64,000 nt of DNA from Rallus limicola (GCA_022605955.1 JAKCOZ010000003.1:44108761-44172760); one strand, 5' to 3'. Positions 38,392-49,400 are shown, numbered from the stretch's first letter. Translations and numbers: made by a program. The notes: generated by a model from the letters alone, not told the origin.

Positions 38392-38702
38392 CTAGGAATA
38401 TACGGTTACGGTGAGGACCTGGAGTAGATGCATCAGCAACCCAGAAGTCAGTCTTCCTGTGAATTTCCTGTGTAGAACTGCTGTGTCACAAGGAAGAATA
38501 TGCAAGCAAAGAAGTCTTTTCCAAGCAATGTTTGGTTAATTGGACAAAGAGGAATTTTGAATGAAAAACATTGCTGCCTGAAGATATCTGTCAATCAATA
38601 CTTTGTTTCAAAATATTGCATACTTGAAATTGTACTTATCTATACATGAATGTAAAAATGGTAACAATTCTGATGTAAATAAAGATTTTAAAAATTTCTA
38701 AT
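38392..38702 (+). other. candidate last exon with 3' UTR, unknown transcript
   Basis: A plausible acceptor (branch-like CTTAAT, then CTCACCCCAG) is followed in phase 0 by eleven codons reading LGIYGYGEDLE and a TAG stop at 38425-38427. About 250 bases of AT-rich 3'-UTR-like sequence then lead to a textbook polyadenylation site. The coding tail is too short to prove a protein, and a non-coding transcript would look the same. It sits on the opposite strand to most exon-like segments here, so it would be either the end of a different gene or an antisense transcript. Confidence 0.33.
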
Positions 38703-38724
38703 AGTGAGTTTCTTGTGTTATTTT
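38651..38724 (+). terminator. strong candidate polyadenylation site
   Basis: TGTA motifs, the CFI-type upstream element, at 38651 and 38674; AATAAA at 38678-38683; GT-rich downstream element GTGAGTTTCTTGTGTTATTTT at 38704-38724. Expected cleavage is about 38695-38705. Order and spacing fit a vertebrate poly(A) site. Confidence 0.5.
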
Positions 38725-39595
38725 ACCTCATTTATTATTGGATATATAATTGCCACTGAGCATTTAGCTCACATGCTTGTGATTCTTATCCAGTTATGCA
38801 ACAAAAATTCATGTCCCTATTATTTGTAATATTACACATTTAGAGAGTGCTGAGAAAAGTCAAAGAAGGAAAAAGTAGTCATTATCCTGATCAGAAAACA
38901 GGGCAAAGTCACTAGCCTATGATATGTGTACCTTACAGTGCTCATTAATGGTGCAATTTACTTAGTCCTGAGGTAAGGATTCTTCGGTCATTTTTGCTGC
39001 ATGGGAAGAGAAGGCAGAGCTAATTTACAAAGGTTACCACCTTTTCTAACGTATATTCAAAGCTTTGAAAGCTGAGAAATTCGAATAAAGGGGAGGGGTC
39101 GTTTTTACTGTGCTTTTTTTATTATTTTTCTTCTCATTCAACTAAAGTCTATCCAGCATTGGAGAGAAAGAGCCAGAAGCTATGTTCAGAAAATATATAG
39201 TTTCCAAATGAGGACACTAAGTTAGCAGAGAGCAGCACACAGTTCTGCTAATAAGTTTCAGGGTCTCTGGTTGTGGGGAAAAGAAGCAGCAGTGATGTTG
39301 GTAACCTGTTCAGAGTAAACTTCAAGGGTCTCTTCAGCAGACTGTCAATTACATTGTTGTATGATTAGTCTTTTGGTAAATCAAGCTGGCACAGACTTCA
39401 TTAGTTCAGCTTAGCATATAATAAAAAGAAATTTCTTGAAAGCGTGGTGAAGAATGAGCTCATGGTATAGGAAGAGAATGGGTTGTGCAGTCAATGATGG
39501 TGAATGCCAGGATCTAGTCTCAGCACAGAGCTTGGAAATACTTGAAGATTTACACTAAGCAGCTGTGGTAGACTGTGTTTGTGAATCCAGGGAAT
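38725..39595. other. non-coding stretch
   Basis: AT-rich unique sequence. No feature recognised before the CR1 tail. Confidence 0.45.
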
Positions 39596-40042
39596 AATCA
39601 TAGAATCATAGAATCATAGAAGTGTAGGGTTTGGAAGGGACCTCAAGAGATCATCGGGTCCAACCCCCCTGCCAAAGCAGGCTCCCTAGGACAAATCACT
39701 CAGATAGGCGTCCAGATGGGTCTTGAATATCTCCAGAGAAGGAGACTCCACAACCCCCCTGGGCAGCCTGTCCCAGGGCTCTGTCACCCTCACTGGGGAA
39801 AAGTTCTTCCACATGTGGGTGCGGAACTTCCTGTGCTCCAACTTGCAGCCATTGCCCCTTGTCCTGTCTCCACAGACCACTGAAAAGGGGTTGGCCAATT
39901 CCCCCTGCATCCCCTGCTTAAGATAATTATAGACTTTAATTAGGTCCCCCCCTTAGTCTTCTCTTCTCAAGGCTGAACAGTCCCAACTTGTTCAGCCTTT
40001 CCTCATAGGGGAGATGCTCCAGGCCCTTAATCATCTTTGTAA
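39596..40042 (-). mobile_element. CR1 LINE, 5'-truncated, 3' end intact
   Basis: Minus orientation. The 3' terminus is at 39596, with three copies of the 8-bp tail unit (AATCATAG on the plus strand). Reading inward come the GGTTTGGAAGGGACCTC block, the conserved ORF2 C-terminus and the GLEHLPYEERL / [12 protein letters not shown] region. Homology stops abruptly at about 40042, the usual 5' truncation of CR1. It is close to the copy at 42267 and belongs to the same or a sister subfamily. Confidence 0.93.
39686..39910 (-). pseudogene. CR1 ORF2 C-terminal fragment
   Basis: Open frame of 74 codons covering the last part of CR1 ORF2, with RTRGNGCKLEHRKFRTHMW, then VRVTEPWDRLPRGVVESPSL and a normal-looking C-terminus DAYLSDLS. 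It lacks the reverse transcriptase and endonuclease entirely. The short upstream part (GLEHLPYEERLNKLGLFSLE, near 39.95-40.03 kb) is in another frame, so the fragment is broken. Confidence 0.75.
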
Positions 40043-42266
40043 CATGTTTCATTAGGCCTTGGTGTGAGATGAAAATAACTGGAGAATAGAAAGGGAGACA
40101 AGGCAGAGCTGTCAGCAGCCCTATGAGACTTGCAGGGTGACATCTCTGAGAGGCTATGTTAACAATGGTCGCTGGAGCAATCAGGGCAGTGTTCACAATC
40201 TGAGTGTCTGCTTCTGAACCCCAGTGGCAGGTCCTGAATCTTGTAGTTCCCATGCTGGTGAGAAGAACCAGGAGGATTCCCATCTACCACTCTCAGTAGC
40301 AAAGCTTGGTGTGCCTGAAGTCAAACCTGAAAACCTGAAATAGCAGAGTGGTGTTCCCTTAGGGAGGAAGGAACTGAAACTCGAGAGGTACCAGTATGAA
40401 AAGGATTCCCTGTTACGGTCTGCATTCTGGCACCATGCATGGTATATAGGTATCATCGCTGGCCCCTGCAAAGAGCAGGAAAGGGTGGTCGTCTGTGTTT
40501 CAGTCCATGGCTGTCACTGCACATGGGAAGATACCGACTTTGTTTTTCACATAGAGCAGGCTTTTCAGGAAGGTCTTGTGGGGCACTGTTGGAACTTCTT
40601 TTTACATAAAAAGGAGCTTCAATTGCTTTTAAGGCACATCAGGTAGACAACAACCCAGCAATGGCACCTCAGTGGCTCAGTGGAACCTCAGCAAAATGTT
40701 TTATATTAGTCATGTGAGACTGAAGTTTGGTAAAAGGTAACATTACTGGCATGTGTAGTTGGTAAACTTGGTAAACTTGGCAGGGATTGCTGTCTGTCCA
40801 TCTATCTACACTTGCATTTAATGCTCTGTTCATCGTACTTACTGGCAAAAGACAGAAGTTCCTTTTTCCTTCCACTGAGGAAAGAATTTCCAGTGAAAAT
40901 GGGAATGAAATTAATTTTATTTATGGAATTAGTGTTTGGTATTGTTTGGTTTCCTTCTAACCATCAGTAGTGTCTTTTCTTTGTATTTCAGATGTGCTGT
41001 CTCACTGACCTTACATTTCTCATATTCTGTTGGTCCCTGTAGTTGGTTTCAGCACTTGGTTCACTGATACTGATTTTTCCTGGTTGTGAAGATACCATGC
41101 TTCAGTTGTTGATAAGCTTTTCCTCTTCACAACTATAGTACAAGCTTCTTTCTGGAGCTTTTAATTACTGCTTAGTTAATTACAGTCAGTTTGATGTACT
41201 CTGTGAAGAGAAGCAAGTTCAGTAGCTCAGAGAGACTCTTCCAGTTTCAGTGTTCTCTTTTTCTCTGCTTAAAATGTGCAAGCCAAACTGCCCATGCTAA
41301 TTTATAATTAATGTATGTTCTAGGATTTCAGAAGCATTTGTACAGAAGTAGTCTTTTTGGAATTACTTCAGTTTCTCTACTCTTTTTCTCACTATATCTG
41401 GCATAATTTTACCAAGAAGATCTCCTATCCTATAGAAGTTACTCCAAGAAGAGGTGAGGCGGAGAGTTTAGCTGCTGAGCTAGTATTTTATTTCTGCAGT
41501 GAGTATCTGACTGAAGAGGGAAAGGACACTTGACACTATAGGTTAGTCCCCTGTAGTTTAATCTGGTTCACTCTTTCATGCATTTCTGTGTAGTATCCTT
41601 CTTCCCTATAAACCATCACTGTATCTTTTACAGTAATATATGCCACTGTTTTCTTTCTTAGTATGGTTTGAACTAGTGATTTTGTATGTTTTGTTTTCTT
41701 GAACAAGTACCTGACATTGCAATGCCTAGTAGCTACGCAGCCACCTAGCAGAGTCAAATCCACTCCTCATCCATCAGGCAATGACTGTGAAACACTTCTA
41801 TATGTAGAAGCTCTTTAAACAAAAACTTGTGATGCTGAGGCCTGAGGGATACCTAATGAGCCAGGCGATTCTCAACTGATCATCTGGCAATATGTGTACA
41901 GTGCCTGTGTAGTACCGCACTTGTAGGGTATGTGTCAGTGGCAGGTAAGAAAGAGTTCAACACTACATTAGCTCTGAAGATTTTGTTTCTAGCTCCGTGT
42001 CTAAGCTGTATATGACCATGTCGTGTAACTGCTCATTCTGTATACACATTTGTCTGGCTACAATACTGGGTCATAACCTTGGGGCAGGCACTAGGTATTA
42101 GGTACCTAGCACAGTAGACCCTGGTCTCTGTTGAAGCCTTTAATCAACACCTATTTACAAATACAGACTGAAGATTATTTCCTAACAGTCATATGGAATA
42201 TTGCAGTTATTTTCTGGTGTGTGGGAACGGCTGTAGCAGTATCTTAGCATGCAAACCAGTGGAAAA
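40043..42266. other. unique sequence between two CR1 copies
   Basis: No gene or repeat recognised in these 2.2 kb. A small tandem (GGTAAACTT twice) lies near 40.76 kb. Confidence 0.45.
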
Positions 42267-43508
42267 TCACAGAATCATAGGGGTTGGAAGGGACCTCAAG
42301 AGATCATTGAGTCCAACTCCCCCTGTCAAAGGAGGTTCCTTAGGACAGATCGCACAGTTAGGCATCCAGATTGGTCTTGAATACGTCCAGAGAAGGAGAC
42401 ACCACAACTCCCTTGGGCAGCCTGTCCCAGTGTCACCCTCACTGTGAAAAAGTTCTTCCACATATTGGTGCAGAACTTCCTTTGCTCCAACTTGAAGCCA
42501 TTTCCCCTTGTTCTGTCCCCACAGACCACTGAAAAGGGGCTGGCCAATTCTCCCTGTGTCCGACACTTATGATATTTATAAACACTAATATGATCCCCTC
42601 TCAGTCTTCTCTTCTCAAGGCTGAACAGCCCCAGCTCACTCAGCGTTTTCTAGCAGGGTAGATGTTCCAGGCCCTTAATCATCTTCATAGCTCTCTCCAG
42701 GAGATCCCTGCCCTTTTTATACCAGGGAGCCCAGAACTGGACACAATACTCCAGGTGGGGCCTGACCAGGGCAGAGTAGAGGGGGAGGATCACCTCCTTT
42801 GACCTGCTGGCCACACTCCTCCTGATGCACCCCAGGATCCCTTTGGCTCTCTTAGCCATCAGGGCACACTGCTGGCTCATGGCTAACCTGTCATCAACCA
42901 GGACCCCCAGGTCCTTCTCCACAGAGCTCCTCTCCAGCAGGTCATCCCCCAGCCTGTACTGATATGAACCGTTGTTCCTCCCCAGCTGCAAGACTCTACA
43001 CTTGATTTTGTTGAACTTCATTAGGTTTCTCCCTGCCCAGCTCTCCAGCCTGTCCAGGTCTCTCTGGATGGCAGCACAATGTTCCTGTGTGTCAGCCACT
43101 CCTCCCATCTCTGTATCATCAGTGTACTTGCTGAGGGTGGATGTTATTTCCTCATCAAGGTCATCAATGAAGATATTAAACAGGACTGGACCCAACTCCG
43201 AGCCCTGGGGAACACCAGTAGTCACAGGCCTCCAGTCAGACTCTGCTCCACTGATCACCACCCTCTGAGCTTGGTCCGACAGCCACTTCTCAACCCACCT
43301 CACTGTCCTCTCATCTATCCCATGCTCTCTCAGCTTTGCTATCAGGATATCATGGGAGACAGTATCAAAAGCCTTGCTGAAGTCAAGGTAGATGACATTC
43401 ACTGCTCTCCCTCCATCTACCCAGCCAGTGATGAGATCATGGAAGGCTATGAGATTGGTCAAGCACTATCTATCCTTGGTGACTCTTTTTTCATGTTGAC
43501 TACTTCTA
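42267..43508 (-). mobile_element. CR1 LINE, about 1.24 kb, reverse-transcriptase region
   Basis: Minus orientation. The 3' tail is at 42267 (ATCACAGAATCATAG), followed inward by the same terminal block as the 39.6 kb copy and then a long stretch of ORF2. The 5' truncation is at about 43508, where homology to the CR1 region encoding the 'SPG..NLI' part of ORF2 ends. Relative to the 39.6 kb copy it lacks 5 bases near 42429 in the C-terminal region, which shifts the frame. Confidence 0.95.
42650..43462 (-). pseudogene. CR1 ORF2 reverse-transcriptase fragment, 270 codons
   Basis: The longest open frame in the window. Order of motifs: [29 protein letters not shown] near residue 25 (catalytic aspartate kept), [20 protein letters not shown] near residue 81, the active-site block as [10 protein letters not shown] near residue 115 (usual form FADDTK; both aspartates kept, alanine changed to threonine), [16 protein letters not shown] and [19 protein letters not shown]. 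It ends at an in-frame TAG (42650-42652) where the HLPYEERL block should continue. The C-terminus lies in another frame after a small deletion, and the endonuclease is missing. A dead retroelement fragment, though only mildly eroded. Confidence 0.93.
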
Positions 43509-43541
43509 GATAGGCTGCTGAAATTTCCTATTTTAACTTTT

Positions 43542-43630
43542 GGGCTGGATTCTGATCCCTTTCACTCTACTCCTGAGCTGAATTAGCACCTTGTTCCACA
43601 AATGGTCCCATTGGTTAAATGGGGTCTGTC
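43542..43630 (-). repeat. ancient amniote repeat fragment
   Basis: GGGCTGGATTCTGATCC, then a short insertion, then CCCATTGGTTAAATGGGGTC resembles a dispersed archosaur/turtle repeat whose usual blocks are GATTCTGATC and CCATTGACTTCAATGG. Weak, pattern-based call. Confidence 0.35.
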
Positions 43631-46600
43631 ATAGATAGGAAGGTACCATTTGACAGGACTAAAAGCTTTAGAATCTGATCCTTAAATCATATTTGCTACT
43701 TGGAATGTGTGTTTGTGTGTGTGTCTGTTTTCAATCTTTATTTCTTTTTTCTTTTTACAAGGGACTCTCGTTTACCCTGTTAGACCTTACTGAAACCTTT
43801 CATTATTAGGGCTACTCTTAGGCCACAAAGCTTCATAATGTTCTTCAATGTTGTTTGTTTCATGCACTGAATTAGAAATTAATTCTCTTTCAGATTCACT
43901 GGCATATGTTTCTAAGCTTATATTCTCCATTTAACGTATCCCATGGTATGTGTGTCTCATCAAATGTGACAGATTGGGGTGATTCTGTCAATAATTCATA
44001 TTTGATATAGAGTAGAACAAAGTTAAGAGGGAATTACAAAGTAACATAATCCCTGTCCCTTTTTAAAACGACAAAGTTGGACTAAAATTGACGCCTTCGA
44101 CCGGGACACTTAACATTCAAAAGATAAACCTACCAGCATAGGGAGTAATAGATGCTTGTTTGGAGATAATATAGGAAGTCAGGGTAGAGGATAGCGATTG
44201 ACGTCTTCAAAAGAAGTCCTCTGGGCCTCACTTTTCAGAGGTGAGGAAGCAGACACAGCTCTCATTAAATTCCACCAGAGTCCCAGGTGCTCAATACCTC
44301 GGAATTTCAAGCAATTAAGTAGGGCATGCAAACTGGGATGCTGTAAGCTGACAACAGTTGAGGCTGCTCTACTTGAAGATTCTGCCAAAGCAGTAGAGGC
44401 TGAAAAGAAAAATAGTGGAGTCAGTTCTGTGTGTGCCAAAGACCCCAAAAGCATCTTTGACTTCTTTGATAGAGACCCAGATGCTTTGGTTGGTGTAGAG
44501 AAATAGTAGTCAAGGAGGATTTTTAAAACAGTCATAAATGGTTGGAAGATGTGGGGACTGGAGGCTGTTCTTGCTATGTGTCAGAGAGGATGTTTCTGTG
44601 CTATATGCCAAGAGTTTATTCCATGATCCTTGATGGAATGCAGGGACTCCTGATAAGGTATATGGGATTTTAGTGAGGCAACTGTTCTGCAAAAAGGGAA
44701 GAGCTGCAACTTCACATGAATGCCATGTGTGCAGACAGACCTCCAGTGCTTCACCGGGCATCTTTTCCTTGCTACAAATGGTTTTTCTTCCAAGGGCATT
44801 TGCTAGAGCTATTCTCTCATTGGTTTGGTTATGACTGAGCTATGGAAAGGAATCCTTACATGTTCCAGAGAATAAGAAATGTTTTGTGACACCCTGGAGA
44901 GCTGGCAAAATAGGATTTTGCTGCAATAGAAGTAGCAGCAAAAGTCCCTTCAGTCCCATGAGATCAGTGGCTGCCTATGAGGAACCGTCTGATACTGCAA
45001 GTTTATTCTTTGTATGGTCTCCTGTGGGATTCTTCTGCTACGTCTGCAATGTTCTGCAAAGTGTGATGCCCATCTTTTGCAGTTAAATAATACAGCCTGA
45101 AAATGTTTCAGAATTTCTGGTGGAATTGTCTATTGAGGAAGTTACACTATCATAAAAATCACCTTCAAAATTTTAAAACTATAAAGTTCCAGGCTCTTGG
45201 GCTTCTCCCAGGCCCATGTTTTTGTCAGCCAGACCTAGAAGGATTGACCCCTCCCACCTGACCAAGGCACCACCCCATGGATCAGCACTGCTTCCCTGAA
45301 GCCTTCGAGGGGCTGATTTATGTGCTGACAAAAGCAACCACGTGTAAGGAAGCAGTCTGTCTTCCCAAGCCTTCCTGGAGGCTGAAGATTTCTGCTGCAC
45401 AGATGCTACTCAAGAAAACATTGCGTAACTCAACTGCAAGAGTCTCAGAGGGTTGGGAAAGCAAAAATCTGGCTAGGACAATCAAATGTAGTACTGTGTG
45501 ACCATACCAAGGAAGCTTTAATTTCCTATGCCCTCATGTCTTGTTAATAAGATATGGCAGTACAGGGAAAAGCACTATGTCAGGAATACGGTAACTGTCT
45601 CCTCCTTCAAGTAAACTAGGTCTGATCCAAAACTAAGCACTCATCACCTGTTAAAGATAAACTTACCCTGCTGTTTATGCAATATTGCCTTGCTAAATAT
45701 GTTACATTTGTTGTGACGTAGTCACACAGTGCAGTGAGGCTGGTGTTGATTGACATTTTTCTCCTTAAAGGTGCTGAATGCATAAACAGAACATGTAACT
45801 GATGCTTAGGATGAGTGACGACGCTAGGTGTGCAGAAGCTGGGGCATGTGCAGTGTTGGAGTCTCCTGCTCATACTGCAGAATAACTGCCCCCACGCCCC
45901 CTTGCACCCTGTCACATGGAATACCTTGTACCTGGAAGACCCTGTTCTATTTTAGAAGACACAAACTAGACTCAGAACAGCAGCTTGGTGCTCAACCTGT
46001 GTTACCCTCATTGTGGATTTATTTAACAGTTGACAGATTAATGGGCCTGATTCATCTTCCTTTTGCATATCTTTAGGGTGGTAGTTACTTGAATAAATTT
46101 TATGGGACTTTCCTTGAAAAAAACTTTTTGTTTGTTTCAATAAAGGTAGACTCTTTAGCTAAAGTAAAGCAAATCTTGGATTTTTGGTTTCTGTTTTGAA
46201 GTTGAGTTTGATGGAAGTTAACTCCTAGCTGTTACTCACACTGCTTTTACTCAAGTGAGAACTTGAGGGGAAATTATGGGGAGAAAATTATTATGTCTTG
46301 ACTGCAGTAAGGAAAAACAAATGCTTCACTTTGAGTGATCTGTAACGGAGAAGAAAAATAAAGGAAAATCCTGGGTGAAGACTCTAGTCACCAGGTAACA
46401 GAAATGGCTGAGAGCAAGTGTTTACAGTCTACCATGAAAACATTTTCCTCTTGCTCCACTGAAGAAGAGGGGTAACTTGAAACACAGGAAGATGCCTTGA
46501 AACAGGATTTTCACCCACTGCTGAACTCTATTTTCTCATTATGTGTCAGCCTACTAAAAGTCACAGCGAATGGTTGTGGTATCTTCTGTGGTGAAACACC

Positions 46601-47263
46601 AAGACCACGTGTGTCCTGTAACTTACTCAGAAAGAGTGATAATAAGCGTGTCTCCTGTCTGCCATTTTCTGTTTCACCGTGTTTTTCCTGAAAAGGAGGC
46701 TAACTGTTCGGAAAAAAAGAGTGAAAAGTTGCAAACAAGAAGAACAAAATATATTTTCCCAGGGTAGAATATTCTGTTACATAACAAGCCAGAATGATAA
46801 CTGTGTGCTGGAAGGGAAAAACAGGCTTGAAGAACAAGATGAAAACAAAACTCAAAGAAGTGAGGTTTGAATGTATTCTTAATGCAAACTGAGAAAGCTA
46901 AAGTTAATGCTGGGAAACAATACACCAGTCATGGCACTCCGCTTATAGACCCAGGTTCTAAATGTCATATGCTGTAGGACCTTCTTGCTACCCTCCAGTC
47001 CATGTGAGAAAGTTATTCCTTTCTATCCCCTGATCATGATTATCACTCTGCAGCCTATATGCAAAACAAATTGTTTCAGTTTCCATTTTAACAGTTTTAC
47101 TTATTCTGTGGTTTCAGACCAACGAAACAGACTTTTTCTCTTTGCAGTCTGGAAATCCAGAAATCTCAGCCTAATCTTTCTGCTTCTGATGCCTTCCAAG
47201 TTTTGATGAGGTTGTTTTATCTCTCACTGTTATTAGAGAGCAGGTCATGGCTGCTCCACTTAC
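43631..47263. other. non-coding stretch with one region open on both strands
   Basis: 43704-43725 is a short GT-rich run. 44179-44535 is open on both strands (118 codons minus, 102 codons plus). On the minus strand an excellent acceptor (CTATTTTTCTTTTCAG) lies inside it near 44.40 kb, but no matching donor was accepted. Nothing else was recognised. Confidence 0.35.
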
Positions 47264-47478
47264 TCTGTAGATTTTTACCGCTCCATGGATGTCAGGAATA
47301 TTCTTTTTATCTTCTCTTTTGAATCCCCTGTTAATCATATCATGATGCACCTTTTTCAAATCTATAGTTTTATTGAATGGGGTTTTTAATCTTTGCAGAA
47401 CTCCTAACCAGTCATGTCCATAAAGAAATGAATAAAACCTGGTATTCACATCACCTGATGTGGTTGGTTTTTTGGGCT
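47264..47478 (-). CDS. best candidate internal coding exon, unknown gene
   Basis: A 215-base minus-strand segment with strong acceptor (CTTACTGTGTTTTTAATCTTTGCAG, tract 5' of the exon) and perfect donor (AGA|GTAAGT). It enters in phase 1 and leaves in phase 0, with 71 uninterrupted codons, inside a 183-codon open frame that is the longest outside repeat DNA apart from one at 30.4-30.9 kb. Peptide blocks include NTRFYSFLYGHDWLGVLQRL, then FNKTIDLKKVHHDMINRGF and NIPDIHGAVKIYR, alternating hydrophobic and charged residues as in helical proteins. I cannot name the family. The acceptor is complementary to a stretch inside the exon, see the inverted repeat at 47382-47495. Confidence 0.4.
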
Positions 47479-47495
47479 CTGCAAAGATTAAAAAC
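47382..47495. repeat. 18-bp perfect inverted repeat around a splice acceptor
   Basis: GTTTTTAATCTTTGCAGA at 47382-47399 on the plus strand is repeated exactly on the minus strand at 47478-47495, leaving a 78-base spacer. The right arm contains the acceptor of the proposed minus-strand exon and the left arm lies within that exon. Confidence 0.92.
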
Positions 47496-48929
47496 ACAGT
47501 AAGACTTGAGAGCATCCTAGAGGGAATATAGAGGATGCTATTAATATGTTCTTTTGAACAGAACTGATCTAAGGGTTTGGAAAGAGAGGAAAAGTGACTT
47601 TCTAAAGCAATAGACAAGGTTGAGATTTTAGATATGTTCTGTAGAATATTATGGTAGGAAGAATCTAGGCAAATTATGAGGGCCAATGCTGAAGCTACTC
47701 CTAGGTTCGTTCTCATTTTCATATGCTCAGACAGGCAGCTTTCTGTTATAGGATTACAGCAAAATGACTGAATTGGTGTCGGTAGTGGGGTGACTTCTCA
47801 TGTGGTTATGGAGAGGCAGCTAAGTAGATGGCCAAGGAGATTTTAAATGCTTATTCATGGCAGGCGGAGTTCCCTGTGTCATCTGTCTGGAGCGGCAGCT
47901 CTACGCTACGCTGCTGTTAGCAATGATGCTGCTGGCTGAGTGCTGTTCTCAGGGATGGCTGCTGGCAGGGAAGGACTGCAGCCCCCAGCTTTGCTGGTGC
48001 AGCCATTCGGTCCTGATTTCTGACCTCCAGGCCAAGGGTACGCTTCCTCTTTCTTGTGGCTCCTTCACCTGATCTTTAGCAGCCACGGGCACTTCCTAGC
48101 AAGTGTGGTCAATAATAAGTCTCCTACCTAGGACATGCAGCAGCCCTCTCCATCTGCAGAAGACAGTGAAGCATTTGAGAAGCTCCACAGAAAAGGGGGA
48201 GAGAGTGGGGAGGAGGGGTAGGGAAGAGACCAGGGCAGGGCAGGACCTTGTGGCAAGCACGAAAGAAACAGGACAGGAAAGGGATGAGGGCTTTAAAGAA
48301 GGAAAGGGAAGGATGGAAACACAGCAGGAACAAAGAGCATTCCTGTCGGGAATCCTGGGGTCTCTTTTCAGGTCTAGGCACAGATTTGTCATGCAGCCTT
48401 TGGAAAGTCACGTCACGTTCCTGCCTGCAATATGTCCTCAGGAGCCTGGAATGTGAGCTTAGCTGCTTATTATTGGACTTCTTATTTACAAAGCTAGGAG
48501 GGCCTGTTTTGATCTTTTATTCTGATTCCTTTTGCAATGCATGCGGTTGAACTTCCTAAAATTAATTCCTGCTTAAACTATAGCCTATCTTCCAGGGAAA
48601 AAATCCAGCATTTGTGGGGGAAATTCAGTGCGAATCTTTAAATCCAAATTTGGTGTGTTTGTCTAGCAATTAATTGTCCTGCCTTTTTTTCTTATCTATA
48701 TGGTTTTACCTTCAACTTCAGTAGATGTTAGACCTTGATATGTCTTTGTCTCCAGACCAAAACCTCCTCAATTATCAATTTTTTATTCCTCATGAGTGGC
48801 TGTAATCTCTAATTAATTCATTCCCTTTCTCTTTCACGGAGAAAGACTTGATCTATTTAAGCTGTTGGGTGCATTTCCTGATGCCGTTAATTGTCCTCTC
48901 GGTTCTTCTCTGGATCACTTCCAGTATGC
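47479..48929. other. non-coding stretch, purine-rich in part
   Basis: Contains a purine-rich, G-run tract near 48.19-48.32 kb. No gene recognised. Confidence 0.4.
48195..48223 (+). other. potential G-quadruplex motif
   Basis: Four G runs (5, 4, 4 and 3 long) separated by loops of 7, 4 and 2 bases, within a wider polypurine stretch. Confidence 0.6.
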
Positions 48930-49400
48930 CACCAGCTCCCCAGATTGCGGGTCCTGGGGTGTGCGGGCACTGCTGGAGAAGGGCTGCCTCCAGTGGGAAG
49001 TGGGGAGGATGGGCACGGGGTCGGCCAAAAGCCCTGCACTTTACAAAGAGCACAAAGACCTGCTTGTGGGCAGACAGCGGGGAATCAGTCCTTTGTGACC
49101 GGCTCCATCCCCGCTTTTGTCAGGCGGGCGTGACCACCGTGGCTGTGGTGGCAGCCTGCAAGCAGCAGGGATCGTTTGCCTCCCCAGCCAGACCTTGCTG
49201 GAGCCGTGACTCCACAGCTCCTGGCTCCTGAGCCGGACGGAGAGGCTGAGGCTGTGAGCAGCCCTGGCACCATCCCACAGAATGCGTCCTTGCCCCGGAT
49301 GGTTTCAGGAAGCAGCAGCGTGCCATCCCCAGGAGGGAAACCTTCTCGTCATGCCAGTGTCGAACTGCTTTTGTTTGGCCCGGTGTATTTAAGCCTTGCT
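48930..49400. promoter_or_regulatory. local CpG-rich patch, possible regulatory element
   Basis: A GC-rich segment in an AT-rich setting with roughly fifteen to twenty CpG sites, including CCCGCTTTTGTCAGGCGGGC and CCTGAGCCGGACGGAGA. Open frames in several phases follow from the GC content and lack splice sites. It could be a small CpG island, an enhancer or an old exon. I see no core promoter motif. Confidence 0.35.

Noticed and set aside
48848..49231. 127-codon plus-strand open frame
   Set aside because: Overlaps the CpG-rich patch, where several frames are open because of base composition. No splice or start context.
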